In this document: positions 17,841-26,881 of the stretch, piece after piece
How positions within the stretch are numbered: position 1 is the first letter of the stretch
Layout of the letters: the number at the start of each line of letters is the position of its first letter
Program-made: the position numbers and the translations under genes
Assembly: GCF_029689925.1 (NCBI RefSeq)
Contig: NZ_CP121445.1
Coordinates: 1,295,001-1,359,000, forward strand
DNA length: 64,000 nucleotides
Reading direction: 5' to 3'
From: Anaerocolumna sp. AGMB13025
GTDB taxonomy: Bacteria > Bacillota > Clostridia > Lachnospirales > Lachnospiraceae
Notes under the pieces: generated by a model
Told to the model about the DNA's origin: nothing
Seen by the model: only the letters and a program-made list of their open reading frames with translations
Database searches by the model: none

Positions 17841-17883
17841 AATAGTATACCCCGGTATCGCAGGATTACCGGGGTATACTATT
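17841..17883. terminator. Bidirectional terminator hairpin
   Basis: AATAGTATACCCCGGTA and TACCGGGGTATACTATT are perfect reverse complements around a short loop (TCGCAGGAT). It lies just downstream of the minus-strand PNPOx-like gene and after the plus-strand gene, so it can end both. Confidence 0.75.
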
Positions 17884-17895
17884 GTTTATTATGTG

Positions 17896-18369
17896 TTAGG
17901 AACGGTTTAACCGTTTTCCAGTAATGTGGTTCACTTTTAGCTTATATACTGCTACGGCATTGACATGTTTTTCATTAAAATGAAAGGTTTCATTCGGGGA
18001 ATATTGTTTCATAAGGAAGGTCAGGCCCTTTACCTTATCTTCTCCTTCCAGTAATTCAATTGTTCCGTTACCGCAGACACTTTCATATTCCATGGTGTAT
18101 TCGCAGGCTTCATCAGCGGTTATTAATGTGTGGGAGCAGTCCATTTCAAAACCGACTTTATTATTCTGGCTGATAAGTTCCATTTTTTTACCTGCATTAG
18201 CTCCGTGGAAATATAATTCCATATCAGTACCGTCATAGGAAAATCCAAAATTAAGGGGAACGATATAAGGATATTCCTGATCCCAAAAGGCTAACTGGCA
18301 TACATCACATTTCTCCATAATCGCAATAATATCTTCCATAGTACTTACTTCTCTGTCTTTTCTTCTCAT
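17896..18369 (-). CDS. Pyridoxamine 5'-phosphate oxidase-fold flavin-binding protein
   Basis: A 157-residue split-barrel protein of the PNPOx-related, FMN-binding type. Visible features are MRRKDREV, the beta barrel LAFWDQEYPYIVPLNFGFSYDG (in two halves, about residues 27-48), LYFHGANAGKKMELI and ESVCGNGTIELLEG. Such proteins include Nim-like and heme-utilisation relatives; the substrate is unknown. An in-frame ATG lies upstream (18402), but the RBS AGAAGGAGCGGCT fits the ATG at 18369. Confidence 0.85.
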   Translation of the reverse strand: MRRKDREVSTMEDIIAIMEKCDVCQLAFWDQEYPYIVPLNFGFSYDGTDMELYFHGANAGKKMELISQNNKVGFEMDCSHTLITADEACEYTMEYESVCGNGTIELLEGEDKVKGLTFLMKQYSPNETFHFNEKHVNAVAVYKLKVNHITGKRLNRS

Positions 18370-18497
18370 AGCCGCTCCTTCTGCCCGGCTTCGGGCTGCC
18401 AAATTATACGACTTCCCAGTACGGGCTGCCGATCCTAAGGATATTAAAACTTAATAGAAATAAATTGAAATCATCTTATCATTAAATCAGACTGTAT

Positions 18498-20321
18498 TCA
18501 ATATAAATATGTTAATATTAAGTCCGAAAGAGTAAAACTTGATCTTTTAATGCCTCCCTGATAAGTCCCGCCGGTATATAAACCATCCGTATTACTGCCG
18601 GAACTGGTACCGCTGTCTGTTAGAGTATAAGCTTTACCTTTTTCCAGGTCTGGTGAACTGATCATAACAGAGTCATAGGGCTGCCCGGGTGCATAGGTAA
18701 GCAAGGTATTACCTTCGAGGCTTTCCAGGTGTATTAACTGTTTTGCGGGCTGTATCTTTCTATATCTGTAGATGATGGTATATTGGGAGGAATTATTGGA
18801 GGGTATTAAGGAAGGCGAACTGCCGGTGGCAATAAATAAACCGCCGCATATAGTAAAAATAACATTAGGGTTTAAGATTTCATTTTCGGAGTGGTTCGTC
18901 TGGTAAGAGGAACCATCTAGTATTACAGTACCACCGGTCATAAAAACAGATCCGCTCCGATTGATACCATTCTCAGCTGCATTCACATACAGATACCCTC
19001 CACTCACAGTCAGATAAGCATTCGGGGAGGGAGAGCTGTTTAATTTAATCCCATCTCCACGGGAGGTTATATGGAGACTGCCGTCCAACATCGTAATCAT
19101 ATTCCCGGTGATACCGGTAAGACTGGGTCTAATGTCAATAATACCCCCGGCTATGGTCACCGTTTTAGTGGCATTTACTGCACTGTCCTGGGAACCCAGA
19201 AGAAGTTTTCCGTCGTTTATCGTGATGGATGACTTGCTGGCGATCGCATCGCCTGTAGAGGTAACTCTTAAAGTACCACCGTTAATGGTTACATTAGAAG
19301 CTGCCAGAAGTCCGCAGGAAAGTTTTTTATTGACCAGGTTACTGCTGTTAATGGTGTAATCTCCTCCGGTTATCAACAGGGTATTGGAGGCTTTCATTCC
19401 GGCGGCTCCTGCATTAATTGTATAGCTGCCGCCATCCAGTACGATAAAGCCCTTTGAACCTTCTGCTTTATTTGTGGATATCATACCATTTCCAGTTGTC
19501 TTAATGTTGATAGTTCCACCGTTTGCTGCCAACAGGTCAAAACCGGTTATTCCGTTCATCAGCGAATGGATATTAATATTACCTCCGGTTATTTTTAAGG
19601 TGCCAAGGCAGAGGATACCGTTGCTGCCATCTGCCAGGATATCTAGAGATCCAGCACCATTTATGGAAAGGTCTGCATTGCTGTAAATGGCTGAACGTTC
19701 TAGCTTACCAGAAGAATCAGTAGAAGCTTTTTCCTGGGTAATTGTGTTTTTAGTACCGTCTTCCAGGGAAATAACAGCTTTGTCCGCTTTTTTTATGTAG
19801 ATAGGTGCATTGCCGATATTGTTCAGTTGAAGACCGTTTAATACGATCTGAACCATTCCACCCGTAGTAAGATCAACGATGAGCTGTCCGTTCTTTAGTT
19901 GACCGCTAATCACATATATTCCGGCTGTATTAAGGGTAATGGAATTACCAGCTACCCTGTAACCTGTGCCGGAATAAATATCAGAAACTTTATCCAGATT
20001 AATATATACGGGATCTTTGGCAGCCCAGTCTGTGTAATAATCCTCCGTACTGTATTCAACCATATCACTGGATTCGATGGCTGCATTTATGTCATCAGGA
20101 TTGCCGGTAAGGTTCTTTTGTGCCTTGGTCCTACTAGTTGCTTTAGTTGCCGGCTTACTATATTCGGTGCCGTTCTCAGCAGGAATATCGGTAGAGGGAC
20201 TATCCACTATGTAAGCAGTATTTTCAGCTACTATGGTACCTGTTATCGGATTTTTTTCTGAACTGCAGGATACGAATAGAAGAGACAGGAATAAGGTAAA
20301 TAGTATTAATTTTAATTTCAT
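18498..20321 (-). CDS. Carbohydrate-binding Cthe_2159-like lipoprotein
   Basis: A 607-residue protein with a lipoprotein-type signal (LILFTLFLSLLFVSC, cysteine 19) and a long beta-solenoid. Repeats such as GNSITLNTAGIYVISG, LSINGAGSLDILADGSNGI, LKITGGNINIHS and VTINGGTLRVTSTGDAI match the Cthe_2159/DUF4353 family, which in Clostridium thermocellum binds polygalacturonate and cellulose. The linker after the cysteine (about residues 25-80) is Thr/Ser/Lys-rich. It is probably exposed on the cell surface and may help attachment to plant material. It is alone on its transcript, divergent from the GH2 gene 250 bp away. Confidence 0.83.
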   Translation of the reverse strand: MKLKLILFTLFLSLLFVSCSSEKNPITGTIVAENTAYIVDSPSTDIPAENGTEYSKPATKATSRTKAQKNLTGNPDDINAAIESSDMVEYSTEDYYTDWAAKDPVYINLDKVSDIYSGTGYRVAGNSITLNTAGIYVISGQLKNGQLIVDLTTGGMVQIVLNGLQLNNIGNAPIYIKKADKAVISLEDGTKNTITQEKASTDSSGKLERSAIYSNADLSINGAGSLDILADGSNGILCLGTLKITGGNINIHSLMNGITGFDLLAANGGTINIKTTGNGMISTNKAEGSKGFIVLDGGSYTINAGAAGMKASNTLLITGGDYTINSSNLVNKKLSCGLLAASNVTINGGTLRVTSTGDAIASKSSITINDGKLLLGSQDSAVNATKTVTIAGGIIDIRPSLTGITGNMITMLDGSLHITSRGDGIKLNSSPSPNAYLTVSGGYLYVNAAENGINRSGSVFMTGGTVILDGSSYQTNHSENEILNPNVIFTICGGLFIATGSSPSLIPSNNSSQYTIIYRYRKIQPAKQLIHLESLEGNTLLTYAPGQPYDSVMISSPDLEKGKAYTLTDSGTSSGSNTDGLYTGGTYQGGIKRSSFTLSDLILTYLY

Positions 20322-20570
20322 GGAATATGCCTGTGCCTTTCAGGTGCCTGACTTGAAATAGAATAACTTTTTTCGCAGATATGCAATATATTACCATTAT
20401 AATAATACGAAATTGTGAACGTATATTGGCGGAATGGTGAAATCTATGTGAACATGTATAAGATTTATAAAAATATGTAAAAAATAAGGTGGATTATAAG
20501 TTTTGGTTATGATATACTGGCATATATTAGCAATTTTAAATAATATTATTGTAAAAAATCAGGTGACAGA

Positions 20571-22370
20571 ATGAAAATAAAAGATGTAATTAAAACCTTT
20601 ATGCTATCAAAGAAAAAGCAGCCCGATAATCAACTGTATACAAAATGGGGAGAAGAATTAGATGTAGAGCACGTTTTGGAGGAGTATCCCAGACCTCAGC
20701 TGAGAAGGGATAATTATACTATATTAAATGGGTATTGGGATTACTGTATTACAAAAAATAAGGAAAAACCCTCCCGGTTTGAAGGTAAAATTTTAGTTCC
20801 TTTTTCACCTGAGTGTGCATTATCCGGTGTTAACAGACAGGTAATGCCGGAGGATTATCTTTGGTATGAAAGGAATATAACAATTGATGAGATACAAGAC
20901 GGAAACCGTTGTATCCTTCATTTTGGAGCCGTTGACCAGTTCTGTGAGGTGTTTATTAATAATATAAAAGTGAAGAAACATATTGGAGGATATCTGCCTT
21001 TTTCCTGTGATATTACAAAGTATATAAAAACCGGTGATAACCGGCTGACCCTAAGGGTAATCGATTTAACGGATACCTCCTATCACAGCAGGGGAAAGCA
21101 GGTAATGCTGCGGGGCGGTATGTTTTATACGGCCCAAAGCGGAATCTGGCAGACCGTATGGCTTGAATGGGTTCCGGAACAATATATTAAGTCGATAAAA
21201 ATTACACCTTCTCTGGAGGAGGGCTGTATTCAGTTGGATATTAACATGAACCACTGGGAAGGAAAGGTAGAAGAGAACGAAATCACCGTAGAAATTTTTT
21301 CAGAGCAGCAGTTGGTGCAAAGAGTAGATGACTACGGTACCAGTTTTATTATCCCGGTTAATAATCCCCGGTTATGGAGCCCAGAAGATCCGTTTTTATA
21401 TGATATGATGATAAGAGTCGGAGAAGATGTAGTGGAGAGTTATTTTGCCATGCGTAAATTTGAAGTAAAAAAAGACGAAGCGGGAATTCCCAGGATGTTT
21501 CTTAATAATAAAGCTTACTTTCACAACGGGTTACTTGATCAGGGTTACTGGCCGGATGGATTATACACTGCCCCAAGTGATGAAGCCATGATATATGATA
21601 TACAGACGACCAAGGAACTTGGATTTAATATGCTGCGCAAGCATATTAAAATTGAACCCCTCCGCTGGTATTATCATTGTGATCGGTTAGGAGTTCTTGT
21701 GTGGCAGGATATGGTAAATGGCGGAGAAAAATATAATATGCTCTGGCTGGGTTATCTCCCAACATTCTTTCCCAAATTAGTGAAAAAGGTAAAGGATAAT
21801 TGTTATGTTTTATTCTCTAGAACCAATAAAAAGGGAAGAGACGAATGGACCAGGGAATGTAAAAAAACAGTCGAACATCTTTATAATTGTCCGTCAATCG
21901 CAGTATGGGTTCCTTTTAATGAAGGATGGGGGCAGTTTGATGCCGCCAAAGCAACAGAACTCATAAAAGGACTTGATAAAACCAGGCTGGTTGACCAAGC
22001 CAGCGGCTGGTTCGATCAAAAGGGAGGGGATTTTAGCAGCATCCATAATTATTTTCGCAAGTTGGACGTTATCCCTGAAAACAGAGCAGCCGTATTATCG
22101 GAATTTGCCGGATATGTCTGCTATATACCCAAACACTCCTTTTCCAATAATATCTATGGGTATAAAATTTATGTAAATAAAAAGGATCTAAATAAAGCGG
22201 TTCAGAATTTATATTCAAAAGAAATTCCGGCTTTAATAGAAAAAGGATTGTCCTCCGCCGTTTTTACCCAGCTTTCTGATGTGGAGGATGAGGTCAACGG
22301 GCTTTTGACCTATGACAGGAAAGTCTGCAAAGTAGAAAAAATTGAGGCAGTGCAGTTGACAAAAGACTAG
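20571..22370 (+). CDS. Glycoside hydrolase family 2 enzyme
   Basis: A 599-residue intracellular GH2 enzyme (beta-galactosidase/beta-glucuronidase/mannosidase superfamily). It has a sugar-binding jelly roll (about 40-190, with YLWYERNITI, LHFGAVDQFCEVFINN, GGYLPFSCDIT), an immunoglobulin-like domain (about 200-300) and a TIM barrel. The acid/base is E451 in VPFNEGWGQF and the probable nucleophile is E511 in LSEFAG. Length is short for a LacZ and typical of the small clostridial GH2 type. No signal peptide. RBS tcaggtgacaga is modest. Substrate cannot be read from sequence. Confidence 0.88.
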   Translation: MKIKDVIKTFMLSKKKQPDNQLYTKWGEELDVEHVLEEYPRPQLRRDNYTILNGYWDYCITKNKEKPSRFEGKILVPFSPECALSGVNRQVMPEDYLWYERNITIDEIQDGNRCILHFGAVDQFCEVFINNIKVKKHIGGYLPFSCDITKYIKTGDNRLTLRVIDLTDTSYHSRGKQVMLRGGMFYTAQSGIWQTVWLEWVPEQYIKSIKITPSLEEGCIQLDINMNHWEGKVEENEITVEIFSEQQLVQRVDDYGTSFIIPVNNPRLWSPEDPFLYDMMIRVGEDVVESYFAMRKFEVKKDEAGIPRMFLNNKAYFHNGLLDQGYWPDGLYTAPSDEAMIYDIQTTKELGFNMLRKHIKIEPLRWYYHCDRLGVLVWQDMVNGGEKYNMLWLGYLPTFFPKLVKKVKDNCYVLFSRTNKKGRDEWTRECKKTVEHLYNCPSIAVWVPFNEGWGQFDAAKATELIKGLDKTRLVDQASGWFDQKGGDFSSIHNYFRKLDVIPENRAAVLSEFAGYVCYIPKHSFSNNIYGYKIYVNKKDLNKAVQNLYSKEIPALIEKGLSSAVFTQLSDVEDEVNGLLTYDRKVCKVEKIEAVQLTKD

Positions 22371-22431
22371 CAATCGCAAAAGCAAACTATTGTATCATTT
22401 CATTCGTATATTTAAGGGGGATAAAAAGGGA

Positions 22432-23541
22432 ATGGAAAGTAAATTTTATGATAAGCAATTAAAAGACTATACCGTAAAAGTTACCAAATCAAAGAATATT
22501 GAAGCAAAGCGGAGGAGTAAGAAGGGTATCCGGATAGACCGGTTTATGAAAGGCATGCTTTCAATGGTCTTTGCAGTTATGGTTTTATCTGGCTGCAGTT
22601 ATAGTTTTAGCTTTAATAATTCCAATCAGCTTAAAATGGAAGATGCCAAAGAATTTAAAATGGAAAAAACACTGGCTGATCCTATAAAACAGATTACGAT
22701 TGACTCAAGGATTGGTGATATTGAAATCATAAAAGATGATAATTACTATGTTGAAATCAATTACCGGTATTTTAATGAGAAACCAACCTATAAATTGGAA
22801 AACGGAATTTTAAGTTTTGATGATTCCAAAGCTTTTCCTAATTCCTACAGCATCAGTTTTGACATAAAAAATACAATTAAAATATACCTGCCAGAAGATG
22901 CAGACTTAGGACAGATTACAATTTCAACTGCTTCCGGTGATGTATCCTTATCTGACTTACAGACAGAGAAGCTAAAAGTTTCCGTCGCCTATGGAGATCT
23001 TACCTTAAAAAAGGCAGCAGCAGAAGAAACGAATATCAATATGTCCTCCGGCAGCAGTAACATCAGTGATTTAGACACGAAAACCCTGGATTATTCCAAT
23101 TCCTATGGCAATGGGGATTTTACGAATATTAATAAAGCAAATACAAACAGCCAGGATGATTCCAGAATTAAGATTTCCATGTCAAGTGGAAATGCTGACT
23201 TTGATACCGTTAACAGCAAAAACCTTGAGATTAGTAATTCCTACGGGAATATAACCGGAAAAGGATTGTTAATTAACGGATTTGAAGCTGATTTAAGCAG
23301 CGGAGATTTAAAGATTTCGAAATCCATCCTAGAGAAAGCGGATATTTCCAATAGTTACGGAGATGTGATTCTTTCCCTGACCGGAGATACGAAGGATTAT
23401 ATGCTTGATTTAAGCACCTCTTACGGCAAGGTTGACGTTGACGGTAAAAATTATGACGGTCACTTAATCCGAGAAAATGGAGGCAGCAAACGTTTAACGG
23501 CTGATTTAAGCAGCGGAGATATCGAAGTGACATTTGAATAG
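22432..23541 (+). CDS. DUF4097-type beta-repeat lipoprotein
   Basis: A 369-residue protein of alternating SSGD and NSYGN/SYGD turns (for example STASGDVSL, MSSGSSNIS, DLSSGDLKIS, SNSYGDVIL), typical of the DUF4097/LiaG-like adhesin beta-helix family. A hydrophobic segment ending in LSGC provides a lipobox, but it is preceded by about 38 charged residues when started at ATG 22432 (RBS aagggggataaaaaggga). A second possible start, ATG 22546, would give a normal-length signal peptide. It follows the GH2 gene by 61 nt and may be co-transcribed. Function of the family is poorly known. Confidence 0.75.
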   Translation: MESKFYDKQLKDYTVKVTKSKNIEAKRRSKKGIRIDRFMKGMLSMVFAVMVLSGCSYSFSFNNSNQLKMEDAKEFKMEKTLADPIKQITIDSRIGDIEIIKDDNYYVEINYRYFNEKPTYKLENGILSFDDSKAFPNSYSISFDIKNTIKIYLPEDADLGQITISTASGDVSLSDLQTEKLKVSVAYGDLTLKKAAAEETNINMSSGSSNISDLDTKTLDYSNSYGNGDFTNINKANTNSQDDSRIKISMSSGNADFDTVNSKNLEISNSYGNITGKGLLINGFEADLSSGDLKISKSILEKADISNSYGDVILSLTGDTKDYMLDLSTSYGKVDVDGKNYDGHLIRENGGSKRLTADLSSGDIEVTFE

Positions 23542-23575
23542 ACAAAGTTTTAGGTCAGGTCTTTAAGTTATTATT

Positions 23576-23633
23576 AAGTCCCATAGGGGAATAACTGCTT
23601 TTGCTTTCATGCTGCGGTTCCTCCATGGGACTT
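23576..23633. terminator. Hairpin after the DUF4097 gene
   Basis: AAGTCCCAT (23576-23584) pairs with ATGGGACTT (23625-23633), with further pairing inside (AGGGGAA with TTCCTC). It separates the plus-strand operon from the convergent tldE gene. Confidence 0.6.
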
Positions 23634-23765
23634 ATTAGTTATAAATGATTTATAAGATTAAACAAATGTTGCTAAGTCTGTGGCGAATCATTGAACTGAT
23701 CTTTATGGAATAGTCCATTACCAGATAACCAAATAAATAGTCTACTTAAACTTCATCTGATTACA

Positions 23766-25040
23766 TTATGCTCCGGCTACACTTACCTTTTCAAGTTTTA
23801 CGGCAAAGGGTCCTTCGTAGCCTTTTTCAATCTGCATATCTTTTGAAAATACCAGATTCTTTTGTGCTTCTAAGAGATTGCCGTTAATGGAACCACCGGT
23901 TACCGGTATGACAGTATTGCCATCGGATAAAAATGCCAGCCGTATTTCACCTGCAAAATGCCCGGAAAAGGTATCCATCTGAAAATCTGAAAAATTAACT
24001 ACATGAAGATACTTGCCTGTTTTCATATCAGAAAAAGCTTCCGTACCGCAAGGAACACGAAAACTATCATAAATACCGGTAGGCTCCGTACCAAGGTAGT
24101 AGGAAAACCGGCTGTTTCCGTGAATGGTCTTTAGAACGCCATCCTTTAAAAGTGTACGGTCTGTCATTGGGATTCCTTCACTGCTGAAAGGTTCGCTGGC
24201 AGTTAAGGTAATAGTAAGAAGTTCTCCGGTGACCTCTTCTCCCTGAACCTGGCTACCGACCTGATAGTTGGAGTATTTTGGGTATATCATACTGGCGGAG
24301 GAGCGGTCTAAATAGTATTCAAAGATATCCTTTACATAGGGACCGGAAAGCAGTACCGTATAATCTCCGGCGGCAGGTGCGGTTTCAGCCTGTGCTCTGG
24401 CCCTGGTCATTTCAAGAGTCTGTTTTACTTTAGCCTGCAAGGCTTTCGCATCCAGATTTTCATAGTAGAAATCTTGATAGGTTTCAACATCCTGAGGAGC
24501 GATACACTGAACAACAAATTCTCCTTTCACGATATTTTTTTCATAGCTCACATCAATTCCCTGGGAGTTAACAATATGGCAGACGGTTTTTTCTGCGAAT
24601 AATTCTGCGGAATTTAAGAAAGTATCTTCTGCGGTATCTTCTGCAAATAAGGCTTCTGCCATCTTCTTGGCATTATCTGCCAGGGAATTTTGACTTAAGG
24701 TACTTTTCATTACAACCATATCCTTCTTTTCGCCACTGGGCAGTTCATAATAGGGATTACAAACAAAGGAAGCAGCAAAGAATGCTTTTTTCAAGGTTTC
24801 ATTTACTTCTTCTTCGGTCATTCCCAAGTGGATGCTTACCGTGGAGGAACCCCGCATGGGAGTACCATCCTTTTCAAAATCCTGGTAAACCGTTATGCTG
24901 TACTTGTGAACGTCTTTCTGGCGTCTCATATCAAGACGTTTCTTAATAAAAAACAATTCAACGGTTTCTTTACTGTTCTCATTAATTAAATAAGTTGTTA
25001 TGTTATTCTGCTTTAGGGCAGTTAATATTTTATGTAACAA
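23766..25040 (-). CDS. tldE: TldE/PmbA-like subunit of the TldD-TldE metalloprotease
   Basis: A 424-residue member of the TldD/PmbA family lacking the HExxxH zinc site, as expected of the structural TldE/PmbA partner. Its features include SVSIHLGMTEEEVNETLKKA, DYTVLLSGPYVKDIFEYYL and FSSEGIPMTDRTLLKDGVL. In E. coli the TldD/TldE heterodimer degrades unfolded peptides and matures microcin B17. Here it follows tldD by 54 nt on the same strand, so the pair forms an operon. RBS AGAAAGGAATGGTGAATCTTG lies before ATG. Confidence 0.88.
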   Translation of the reverse strand: MLHKILTALKQNNITTYLINENSKETVELFFIKKRLDMRRQKDVHKYSITVYQDFEKDGTPMRGSSTVSIHLGMTEEEVNETLKKAFFAASFVCNPYYELPSGEKKDMVVMKSTLSQNSLADNAKKMAEALFAEDTAEDTFLNSAELFAEKTVCHIVNSQGIDVSYEKNIVKGEFVVQCIAPQDVETYQDFYYENLDAKALQAKVKQTLEMTRARAQAETAPAAGDYTVLLSGPYVKDIFEYYLDRSSASMIYPKYSNYQVGSQVQGEEVTGELLTITLTASEPFSSEGIPMTDRTLLKDGVLKTIHGNSRFSYYLGTEPTGIYDSFRVPCGTEAFSDMKTGKYLHVVNFSDFQMDTFSGHFAGEIRLAFLSDGNTVIPVTGGSINGNLLEAQKNLVFSKDMQIEKGYEGPFAVKLEKVSVAGA

Positions 25041-25094
25041 GATTCACCATTCCTTTCTGTGATTTATAGCTTTCCTCGTAAATTTATTAAGGGA

Positions 25095-26525
25095 TTAACC
25101 CAGACGAATTTTAGCTTTTATATAGGGACCGCCGTCAGAAACCTTGACCCATTCTTTATATCCTTTACCGCAGAAACCGCCGCCTCCAAGTTCCATAGTA
25201 TCAGAAATCATGGAGATAGATTTTAATAAGTCAGGTACATAGCCTGTTAATACAATAGGAGAATAAATTTTGCCGGTGAGTTTTCCGTCCTTAATCTCCC
25301 TGGCGATATTTACCATACATTGAATTCCCCAGTTCTTCGGGTCTTCCATACCGCTGCTGGCATTTTCCAAAAGATAGCCCTGTTTAATGGAAGCAATCAT
25401 ATCTTCGACTTTATCCGTACCTGCTTCAAAATAGGTATTGGTCATACGGGTATAGGCTTTTCTTTCGTAACTTTCACGCCTGCCGTTACCGGTAGGAATC
25501 GTCGACAGATGCATGGCAGACTGGCTGTCACTGATTCCACGCTTTAAGATGCCTTTTTCTATAATAATGGTATCCTGTGCCGGTACCCCTTCATCATCAA
25601 ACAAAAAGGTTGCAGTTTCCTGTACAGGGGAAGCTCCGTCATGCATGGTAATAAGAGGAGAGGCTACATATTCACCAATATACTTTTGGGCCAGGGCACG
25701 GTTCTTAACAAACATATCCATCTCGACGCCATGACCAAAGGCTTCATGGACAATCATTCCCGTTACCTCCGGAGTGCAGATGCATTCATATTCACCCGGT
25801 GTAATGGTTTCACTCTCAAGAAGCTCTAACGCGGTAGAAGCCACACTACTTAAGCCCTGTTCCATTTCCTGTAACAGCTCTGTACCGCCAAGACATGAGT
25901 AACCTTTAAAGTTATACTTAAGTTCTTCCCCTCTGGAGGCCATAACCATAAGACTCCCTGTTGTCCATAGAATATTCTGTTCCATATCCTTATTCTTTGA
26001 CAGGAATAACTTGTGGTATTGCTGGTATCTGCAAGAGGCGGAACAATCCAGGATCTTTTCGTCAAAGGTCCTTCCGGCTTCGCTGATTTTCGTAAGCAGT
26101 GCAATAATTTTTTCATCTCCAAGTTCTTCCGGGCTTTGTTGATAATCGGTACTTTCTACTAATATCTTAACTTCATCCGAAAGCTGTTTATATTCGCTTT
26201 CTGTAACGCCCTCAGGCAGATAGTCTTTTAACGGCATCAGACTGTTTTTGATTTTGTCTGGTATCTCAGACAGGGAGGCTTCTGTTATTTCATTAAAGGA
26301 ATATTCCCCATAACTTTTACCGTCATAAACCTTTACTACAAAACCTCTGCCGTTTAATACATCATCCTCTGATATGACCGTTCCGCGCTTTGACACGCTG
26401 TATACCATAGCTTTTGAATCAGAGGCAAGTATAGAAGCATAACTGTAATCCGCAAGAAGACTGTTTAATAAGGTTTTTAATAAGGGTTTAACCTGTTTCA
26501 AATAATCACTTGATTTTACTTTCAT
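25095..26525 (-). CDS. tldD: TldD metalloprotease subunit
   Basis: A 476-residue protease with the active site HEAFGH at residues 260-265 (HExxxH) inside MIVHEAFGHGVEMDMF, followed by the usual SPLITMHDGASP, DDEGVPAQDT and SGMEDPKNWG blocks and a C-terminal GGGFCGKGYKEWVKVSDGGP. It is the catalytic partner of the downstream tldE product. RBS AGAAAGGAACAGGTTAATCAGA lies before ATG. No peptide substrate gene is nearby. Confidence 0.93.
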   Translation of the reverse strand: MKVKSSDYLKQVKPLLKTLLNSLLADYSYASILASDSKAMVYSVSKRGTVISEDDVLNGRGFVVKVYDGKSYGEYSFNEITEASLSEIPDKIKNSLMPLKDYLPEGVTESEYKQLSDEVKILVESTDYQQSPEELGDEKIIALLTKISEAGRTFDEKILDCSASCRYQQYHKLFLSKNKDMEQNILWTTGSLMVMASRGEELKYNFKGYSCLGGTELLQEMEQGLSSVASTALELLESETITPGEYECICTPEVTGMIVHEAFGHGVEMDMFVKNRALAQKYIGEYVASPLITMHDGASPVQETATFLFDDEGVPAQDTIIIEKGILKRGISDSQSAMHLSTIPTGNGRRESYERKAYTRMTNTYFEAGTDKVEDMIASIKQGYLLENASSGMEDPKNWGIQCMVNIAREIKDGKLTGKIYSPIVLTGYVPDLLKSISMISDTMELGGGGFCGKGYKEWVKVSDGGPYIKAKIRLG

Positions 26526-26573
26526 TCTGATTAACCTGTTCCTTTCTTGTATACTGGTTAAATATATAATTAT

Positions 26574-26703
26574 TGCCGTGGAAAATGTGCCACGGCAGTA
26601 TAGTTAACGGCAATATTAATCCGTTTGACGTATTAATTATAGAGTAAGAGGAAGATAATGTCAACCTTGAAGCCAAAGTAGAACCACGGCTCCAAGGTTA
26701 ACT
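26574..26703. promoter_or_regulatory. Paired hairpins between tldD and the toxin island
   Basis: GCCGTGGaaaatgtgCCACGGC (26574-26595) and AACCTTGAAGCC/GGCTCCAAGGTT (about 26663-26700) are two hairpins in the divergent intergenic region. They probably belong to the tldD leader, but no known motif was recognised. Confidence 0.4.
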
Positions 26704-26881
26704 TATTATATTTTTATTCAATCTGCGCCGAACATTATCAAATTTAAATAAATTCTGTCATATTAGTTGTAGTATTTAGTTTATCTTTATTGAAACATTT
26801 TTTTAACATATGTTTCAAATAAAAAGTAATAAATCTGAAAAAACAAAATACGAAAAGCGAGGAAATGAGGTAATATCTTCT